From Prado023 sp964418695 (GTDB lineage Bacteria; Actinomycetota; Actinomycetes; S36-B12; CAIYMF01), in assembly GCA_964418695.1 (NCBI GenBank), contig CAYQMN010000008.1, positions 1-64,000 of the forward strand: a stretch of DNA of 64,000 nucleotides, in the 5' to 3' direction. Each line of letters starts with the position of its first letter. Positions within the stretch are counted from its first letter, which is position 1. The notes under the pieces are model-generated. The model was given only the letters and a program-made list of their open reading frames with translations, made no database searches and was not told the DNA's origin. Shown here one piece after another: positions 59,079 to 64,000 of the stretch. The position numbers and the translations under genes are program-made.

Positions 59079-59375
59079 TCAGCGAGTGGAGGCTTCGCGC
59101 CTTGCGTGACCCACGCCCCGAGCGGTCACGCCGCAGTCGGCCGGGGTCGCAGGCGGACTGTCCTGGCTGGCCGACGTGGCCGCTGCCGTGACCTCGACGG
59201 TCCAGGTGTCCGTGTCGAGTTGCTGGAGCGGCACCCCGGCTCGCCATGCCGCGCACTTGGCCTTGAATCGCGCCGTCGCAGCGACAGCGCGGGCGTCCTG
59301 CTCGGGAGTCAGCACAATCTCCGAGACCGGTGGCGACGCCAGGGTGGGGGCCGGATCGTGCGTGTTGCGAGACAT
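59079..59375 (-). CDS. Hypothetical protein downstream of excisionase (98 aa)
   Basis: A 98-residue protein with a protein-like centre (LTPEQDARAVAATARFKAKC then AAWRAGVPLQQLDTDTWTVE) and disordered ends. It starts 22 nt after the shifted end of the excisionase-like frame, in the position where integrative elements carry a small gene between xis and int. No integrase follows, so it is probably part of a decayed element. Confidence 0.5.
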   Translation of the reverse strand: MSRNTHDPAPTLASPPVSEIVLTPEQDARAVAATARFKAKCAAWRAGVPLQQLDTDTWTVEVTAAATSASQDSPPATPADCGVTARGVGHARREASTR

Positions 59376-59396
59376 GGAGAGCCACCGAGCCCTCGG

Positions 59397-59574
59397 TCAG
59401 TGGCCTCGACCCAGGTGGGTCTGCCGGTCGAGCCAGGCCACGGCTTTCGGAGCGCCAGTAGCGCACGAAGCGGCCGATGCGGAAGCTCCTGGGTCCGGCC
59501 CCGAGGTGTCGCCAGTACCTGAGCGTGGCGACCGGGACGCGCAACAGCTCGGCGACCTCGGTCAAGGTCAACAT
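59397..59574 (-). pseudogene. Excisionase-like HTH with a 1-nt frameshift
   Basis: The frame reads MLTLTEVAELLRVPVATLRY then WRHLGAGPRSFRIGRFVRYW, a typical AlpA/excisionase winged helix, and then leaves that pattern at SESRGLARP. Shifting by one base at the TTT run (59445-59447 on the plus strand) gives AVAWLDRQTHLGRGH and a stop at 59397, the usual ending of the family. So one extra base has broken the gene, or a sequencing error is present. The 59575-59914 stretch upstream holds no other gene. Confidence 0.65.
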
Positions 59575-59914
59575 CTCATCGCCCACATGCGCGCCACACG
59601 AGCACACCGCCCCCGCCGTGGCGGCGGCCGAAGGAGCAGCCGTGGGCGCGTCGGGTCGGTCGACGGAGGGGTGGACGGCGGGTCGGCCGTCGGGTCGGTG
59701 TGCGTAGTGCACCGAGCGTGCACCAACTCGTCAGAATCAGGTTTCCGGAGGACCCCGGCGGCGCGGGCGGTCGAGGCCGCGGTTGATTTCAGCGCAGCAT
59801 GTGAAGTCCTCGGCCCACGACGAAGCGGATCCCCTGGAGCTCCCGATCGGTCCATCGTGGCTGGTGGAGGGTCAGGCCGTGGCATGTTTGGGCAGGAAGT
59901 GGCATCCTCGTCGC

Positions 59915-60160
59915 ATGGATGCCACTTTGGTGCTCGGCCAGCAGGGACGACTGGTCATTCCGGCAGAAGTTCGCAGCGCGTTGGGGCTCTCCCCCGGAGA
60001 CCAGTTGCACCTGCACCTGGTCGGCCACAGTCTCGTCCTGGAGCGGCCGCAAGATGCCGCCTCCGAGCTTCGCGGCCTGGCCTCGCAGGTGCCCAGGACG
60101 CGGTCACTGGTCGACGAGCTGCTCAGTGAGCGTCGCCTCGCCGCCGCGGTCGGCGAGTGA
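59915..60160 (+). CDS. vapB: AbrB/MazE-type antitoxin (VapB-like)
   Basis: An 81-residue antitoxin with the SpoVT/AbrB swapped-hairpin fold: LVLGQQGRLVIPAEVRSALG then LSPGDQLHLHLVGHSLVLER (residues 5-45). The C-terminal helix (SLVDELLSERRLAAAVGE) binds the toxin. ATG at 59915. Its stop overlaps the start of the PIN toxin gene at 60157 by 4 nt. Confidence 0.9.
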   Translation: MDATLVLGQQGRLVIPAEVRSALGLSPGDQLHLHLVGHSLVLERPQDAASELRGLASQVPRTRSLVDELLSERRLAAAVGE

Positions 60161-60537
60161 CGGTCCTCGACGCGTCGGCCGTGCTCGCGCTCGTGCACGA
60201 TGAACCGGGCGCGGACGTGGTCGCCCAAGCGCTCGCATCCGCACACTTGGGGGCGGCGAATCTCGCCGAGGTGATCGGCAAACTGGTCGACGCCGACGTC
60301 GACGTCAGCCGCGTCCGGACGCTGCTCACCGCCGCCGGCGTGGTCATCGAACCCGTCACCGAAGCGGACGCCGAACTGGCCGGCGCAATGCGATCGCTCG
60401 ATGGAGGAAGAATGCTGTCGCTTGGCGATCGATGCTGCTTGGCCTTGACCGTGCGCAGCAACCCGCCCGAGGTGCTGACCGCTGACCGCGCCTGGGCCGA
60501 ACTCGACCTACCCGTTCGAGTACGCCTCCTCCGGTAG
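60157..60537 (+). CDS. vapC: PIN-domain toxin ribonuclease VapC
   Basis: A 126-residue PIN RNase. The acidic active-site residues are visible: Asp5 in TVLDASAVLALVHDE, Glu in GAANLAEVIGKLVD and Asp in LSLGDRCCLALT (the LGDRxCLALA consensus of this VapC group), plus Asp in VLTADRAWAEL. GTG start coupled to the AbrB-type antitoxin. Complete. Confidence 0.92.
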   Translation: MTVLDASAVLALVHDEPGADVVAQALASAHLGAANLAEVIGKLVDADVDVSRVRTLLTAAGVVIEPVTEADAELAGAMRSLDGGRMLSLGDRCCLALTVRSNPPEVLTADRAWAELDLPVRVRLLR

Positions 60538-60688
60538 CAACCCGCGCCACGACACCGCTCAGGAAGCGGCCCCAATCGCGGCGCCGCGACGCCCGCACAA
60601 TCCGCCGGACATCGGGGACTACTTGTGGGGCAGGTGGGTGCCTCGCGGACTCCATGCCGGGAGGCTGGGTCGCAAGCTCCTCAGCGGA

Positions 60689-61142
60689 TCACGGGCTGGC
60701 CACGCCTCCCCTCTGAGACTGCAGGCCGATCGTGCGGAGCCAGTCACGGATCTGGGGTCCTGACAGTTCGGCTTGTTCGCCCCGGACGGCGAGTCCGTCG
60801 GTGACGGTGGCCTGGGGTATTGAGCTGGCGGTAGTTGTGGGTGACTCGACCGATGCCGCCGACGGCGTAGGTGACGAAGGGTGGATCGTCTTGCTGGTGA
60901 GGTCCAGCCGGTCGATCAGGGTTCGCATGATCATGGGCTCGTGGACGTTCCAGACGGGGCTGCCGAGCAGGATCGAGTCGTAGGTGGTGATGTCGGGCAG
61001 CGGCCGTTGACCTGGGGTCGGCGTAGTCCTGCTGTTCGCGGACGTTGCGCGCGACGGTCTGCTCGTAGTCGTGCGGGTAGGGGTCGGCGGGCTGGATGCG
61101 GTAGGCGTCGGCGCCGACCAGCTCGCGGATCATGGTGGCCAC
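60689..61142 (-). pseudogene. Flavodoxin-family gene, frameshifted
   Basis: Pieces of a flavodoxin-like protein are spread over two frames: IRELVGADAYRIQPADPYPH then DYEQTVARNVREQQD (N-terminal part, first strand missing), TTYDSILLGSPVWNVHEPMI then MRTLIDRLDLTSKTI (FMN-binding middle), and a C-terminal ATVTDGLAVRGEQAELS ... IRDWLRTIGL. At least two frameshifts and a 5' deletion separate them. The break on the 5' side joins the truncated MFS fragment at about 61150-61190. Confidence 0.7.
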
Positions 61143-61173
61143 GCTCTCGGTGCTGCCGACGTCGAGGTCACGC

Positions 61174-61688
61174 CTACCGCAGTTCCAGTAGTCCCCCCCG
61201 CGACGCAGTGTGGCGGAGTGGAACAGCGCCGGCGGGACCGGCGATGGCTCGGGTGCGGGTGGCCTCGTCGGGGAAGTTCTCTCGGATCAACGCCAGCGAC
61301 GGTGGGGTGATCAGAGCCGCCCCGGCCCCCTGAACGATGCGGGCGCCGATGAGCACTGCGAGGTCCGGCGCCAGCCCGCACGCGGCCGAGGCCAGCGCGA
61401 ACACGACCATGCCGAGGGCGTAGCCGTGGCGGGCCCCGATGCGGTCGGACAGGGTTCCGGCGAACAGGATCAGTGCCGAGAAGGTCAGCGTGTAGCCGGT
61501 GACCACCCACTGCAGGCCGGCAAGCCCACCGCCGAGCTGGGCGCCGATGTCGGGCAGGGCGACGTTGTCGATCTGCGCGTCCAACGCGACGACGAAGAAC
61601 CCGAGCATCGCGCGCCCAGCGTGGCCTGCTCCCGGCGGGAGAACCCGCCGCGTTGGTCCGCGCCGGCCGAGGCACCCGTAGCGGTCAC
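61174..61688 (-). pseudogene. MFS transporter fragment (paralogue of 8245-9150)
   Basis: Matches the first third of the MFS gene at 8245-9150: FFVVALDAQIDNVALPDIGA, LSDRIGARHGYALGMVVFAL, LIGARIVQGAGAALITPPSL. The start region (TATGASAGADQRGGFSRREQ) is in another frame because one base is missing near 61605 (GCGCGCGATG against GCGCGGCGATG expected), and the gene stops after about 140 residues at a junction with the flavodoxin remnant. Dead copy. Confidence 0.75.
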
Positions 61689-61735
61689 CGGGGGCGGGCC
61701 GTGGTTCGGGGGGGCGGGTCGGTCGGCCACCGGGG

Positions 61736-62614
61736 TCAGGCCTCGGGGATGGGCCGGCCCATCGCCTCCATGGTGATTGCCTCCGGCTCCGGTCCGCCGC
61801 GGACGTCGGTGTTCAGCCCGTCGATCGCCGCGAGCTCGTCGTCGGTGAGGGTGAAGTCGAAGACGTCGATGTTCTCGGCGATCCGGGCGGGGTTGGTGGA
61901 CTTGGGGATGACCGAGCGGCCCTGCTGCAGGTGCCAGCGCAGCATCACCTGGGCGGCGGTCTTGCCGTGGGCGGCGGCGATGCCGCGGATGGTCGGGTCG
62001 TTCAGGGTGCTGGTGTGCTCACCGGGGCGGTAGAACGTGATCCCGCCGATCGGTGACCACGCCTGGGTCAGGATGCCGTGACGCGCGTTCGCGTCCTGCA
62101 CCGCGCGCTGCGCGAAGTAGGGGTGGACCTCGATCTGGTTGACCGCCGGGACGACGTTCGCGTCGGCCAGCAGCGCGTCGAGGTGGGCGACCATGAAGTT
62201 GCTGACCCCGATCGCGCCGACCCGGCCGTCGGCCAGCAGCGTCTCCAGCGCCCGGTAGGCCTGCTTGGTGCGGGCGAACTCGCCGGGCAGCGCCTGGTGC
62301 AGGATGAACAGGTCGAGCTGGTCCACGCCGAGCTTTCCGGCGCTCTTGTCGAACGCGTGCAGGGTCTGGTCGTAGCCGTAGTCGCTGATCCACACCTTGG
62401 TCTCGAGGAACACCTCGTCGCGGGCCAGGCCGGAGGCGGTGATCGCCTCCCCGACGCCGCGTTCGTTGGCGTAGGCGGCTGCGGTGTCGATGTGCCGGTA
62501 GCCGGCCGCCAGCGCCGCGGCCACCGCGTCGCGGGTCTCGTCCGGTGGGGTCTGGAACACGCCGAACCCGAGGACCGGGATCTCGACGCCGTTGTTGAGG
62601 GTGTAGGTGTCCAT
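61736..62614 (-). CDS. Aldo-keto reductase (paralogue of 10203-11081)
   Basis: A 292-residue aldo-keto reductase, the same length as the copy at 10203 and roughly 80 percent identical by eye. Catalytic residues are kept: Asp/Tyr in HIDTAAAYANE, Lys in LETKVWIS, His in LFILHQALPG; the cofactor tail SVIPKSTNPARIAENIDVFD is intact. The upstream region shares CTCCCACCGG and a TACCGTCGAGGGC block next to the ATG with the first copy, so regulation is probably shared. Confidence 0.93.
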   Translation of the reverse strand: MDTYTLNNGVEIPVLGFGVFQTPPDETRDAVAAALAAGYRHIDTAAAYANERGVGEAITASGLARDEVFLETKVWISDYGYDQTLHAFDKSAGKLGVDQLDLFILHQALPGEFARTKQAYRALETLLADGRVGAIGVSNFMVAHLDALLADANVVPAVNQIEVHPYFAQRAVQDANARHGILTQAWSPIGGITFYRPGEHTSTLNDPTIRGIAAAHGKTAAQVMLRWHLQQGRSVIPKSTNPARIAENIDVFDFTLTDDELAAIDGLNTDVRGGPEPEAITMEAMGRPIPEA

Positions 62615-62781
62615 GCCCTCGACGGTAGGTCGATCAGCCGATCCGGTGGGAGTGGCTGGTGTTGCCCCCCAGGTGGTCGGTTCGGCGGGGCCGACCGGAC
62701 GTGTCCGCTCGTAGGCTGCCGCTCTGTGTGACGGGGCGCTCGGCAGGCCTCGCGCCACCGTCACTTACCGGAGGAGCCGCC

Positions 62782-63162
62782 ATGACAGCGACCGACGAGC
62801 AGGCGATCATCGACCTGTCGCGCCGCGTGTGGGAAGGGATGGCGCAGCGTGACACACAGGCGCTGGCAGACCTCTGGCATGAAGACGCGGTGTTCGTCCA
62901 CATGGGTGCCACGATGACCAAGACCCAGGAGCTCGACGTCATCGCCAGCGGCGCGATCCAGTAGAAGCGAGCCGACATCGAGCACACCACCGTCACGCAC
63001 CTGTCTGCGGTGACCGCGATCCTGCTTTCGGCGATGCGGCTGGTCGCCGTCGTCGGCGGCGACGAGGTGACCAACCCGTTCGTGGTCACCGAGGTCTACC
63101 TTCAGGCCGAGGATGCCTGGAGGCTGGCGGCCATGACCTTCACTCGACTGATCACCCCGTAG
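62782..63162 (+). pseudogene. NTF2-like (DUF4440) gene with an in-frame amber codon
   Basis: The frame begins MTATDEQAIIDLSRRVWEGM after GAGGAG and continues ALADLWHEDAVFVHMG, then TAG at 62962-62964 followed in the same frame by KRADIEHTTVTHLSAVTAIL, VVGGDEVTNPFVVTEVYLQA and EDAWRLAAMTFTRLITP. Together it is a complete 126-residue NTF2-like domain with one stop codon where homologues usually have Tyr (the local pattern is Y-K-R). A single-base TAC/TAT to TAG change explains it. Without readthrough only 60 residues are made. Confidence 0.75.
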
Positions 63163-63205
63163 CCCGGCGGCGCCCGGTCTCTGCCAGCCATGTGCCGCAT
63201 TCCGG

Positions 63206-64000
63206 TCAGCCGAGGTTCTCCTCCGAGGGCACTGGGGAGACTCGGTCGGTGCCGGCCCAGCTGCGTAGGAAACCCAGCGCCTGCGCCGAGGGGCTGTCGG
63301 GTTCGGTGGTGTAGGTGATGATCACCAGCCGGTCGCCGGGCAGCTCGAGTGCCTCCCCGGTCAGGGTCAGCTCGCCGACCAGCCGGTGGTGCAGCCGCTT
63401 GGCCACGGTGCGGTGATAGCGCACGTCGTGACGGGCCCACCGCTGCGCGAACTCCGGGCTGGCCACCGACAGCTCACCGACCAGCGCCCCGAGCGCCTTG
63501 TCGTGCGGGTCCCGGCCCACCGTGCCACGCAACGCGGCCACCGTGTCGTCGGCGACCCGCTGCCAGTCGACGAAGAACTCGGATGCCCGCGGGTCGAGGA
63601 ACATGAACCGGGCCAGGTTCACCGGCATCCGCTCGGGCGCCAGGATCCCGTCATACAGGGCGTATGCCAGGTCGTTGGCGGCCAGGATGTCCATCCGGTG
63701 GTTGCGCACGTAGGCCGGGCCCTCCAGCGACTCCAGGATCCGCAGCACCCCGACCCGGACCCGCACCGTGGGCCGGGTCGTGACCCGGCGGGCGCTGGGG
63801 GTGTTCGCGGCCCGCGCCAGGTCGAACAGGTGCGCCCGCTCCGCCTCGTCCAGGCGCAGCACCCTCGCCAGGCTGTCCAGGACCTGTTCGGACACACCTG
63901 ACAGGTTCCCCCGCTCCATCCGGACGTAGTAGTCGACGCTCACCCCGGCCAGCAGCGCCACCTCCTCCCGGCGCAGCCCCGGCACCCGGCGGGTCCCCCC
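63206..64000 (-). CDS. XRE-family regulator with MmyB-like domain, partial at window edge
   Basis: Paralogue of the regulator at 9244. The visible 264 residues start inside the helix-turn-helix (GGTRRVPGLRREEVALLAGV then SVDYYVRMERGNLSGVS) and include the whole sensor domain (RMDILAANDLAYALYDGILA, SPEFAQRWARHDVRYHRTVA). The first 30 or so residues lie beyond the window end. It sits upstream of the NTF2-like and aldo-keto reductase genes, so the MFS / AKR / regulator set is present here as in the first cassette, rearranged. Confidence 0.9.
   Translation of the reverse strand, partial: GGTRRVPGLRREEVALLAGVSVDYYVRMERGNLSGVSEQVLDSLARVLRLDEAERAHLFDLARAANTPSARRVTTRPTVRVRVGVLRILESLEGPAYVRNHRMDILAANDLAYALYDGILAPERMPVNLARFMFLDPRASEFFVDWQRVADDTVAALRGTVGRDPHDKALGALVGELSVASPEFAQRWARHDVRYHRTVAKRLHHRLVGELTLTGEALELPGDRLVIITYTTEPDSPSAQALGFLRSWAGTDRVSPVPSEENLG

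Overview
The window is high-GC DNA (GTG starts, dense GTGA/ATGA overlaps) from an actinobacterium. Supporting markers are a SigA/HrdB-like sigma factor (24.25-25.36 kb), a maltokinase of the GlgE glucan route (5.4-6.9 kb) and a long arsenic-resistance block of actinobacterial type. I cannot name a genus. No rRNA gene and no intact tRNA gene is visible.

0-31.5 kb is chromosomal but patchy. It holds two toxin-antitoxin pairs (Doc type at 0.1-0.7 kb, VapBC type at 2.8-3.5 kb), a serine hydrolase, maltokinase, and a MFS / XRE regulator / aldo-keto reductase cassette (8.2-11.1 kb). The arsenic block (11.5-18.6 kb) contains an ArsR-phosphatase fusion, ArsR, a broken arsC, an aquaporin, a CoA-disulfide reductase-rhodanese, ArsM and an ArsO-like monooxygenase. 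After it come a LuxR membrane regulator with a divergent membrane protein, an amino-acid permease, the sigma factor, a minus-strand run of GT4 glycosyltransferase, toroid protein and GH130 with a transglutaminase, and a cold-shock protein. Several genes here are decayed (thioesterase, ABC ATPase, arsC, phosphatase, LuxR remnant).

31.9-41.3 kb is a four-level nest of mobile elements: an IS21-type element whose istB is interrupted by a three-gene tyrosine-recombinase element, whose third gene is interrupted by a second IS21-type element, whose istA is interrupted by an IS3-type element. In each case removing the inner element restores the outer reading frame.

41.86-56.88 kb is a tandem array of integrative elements marked by three copies of the same 45-bp 3' half of a tRNA-Arg(ACG) gene (41861, 49808, 56835). 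The middle element (41.9-49.85 kb, 7.9 kb) looks like a phage satellite of the PICI kind. It has an integrase, a divergent regulator/excisionase switch with operator dyads, a winged-helix replication protein with repeats inside its gene (candidate origin), an ERF single-strand-annealing protein and a small terminase, but no large terminase, capsid, tail or conjugation genes. The next element (49.85-56.88 kb) has no integrase and carries two large NTPases. One is a 1393-aa protein with an Mrr-like nuclease domain and a STAND NTPase domain (Avs-like antiphage architecture); the other is an AAA ATPase. Beyond the third att copy lie an AbiTii-like gene pair and a frameshifted excisionase, probably a fourth, decayed element. 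The reading is a stacked satellite and defence island in which the integrase-less cargo may be moved in trans.

59.9-64 kb returns to chromosomal genes: a VapBC pair and a second, diverged copy of the MFS / aldo-keto reductase / XRE cassette in which the MFS and a flavodoxin gene are broken and an NTF2-like gene carries one in-frame amber codon.
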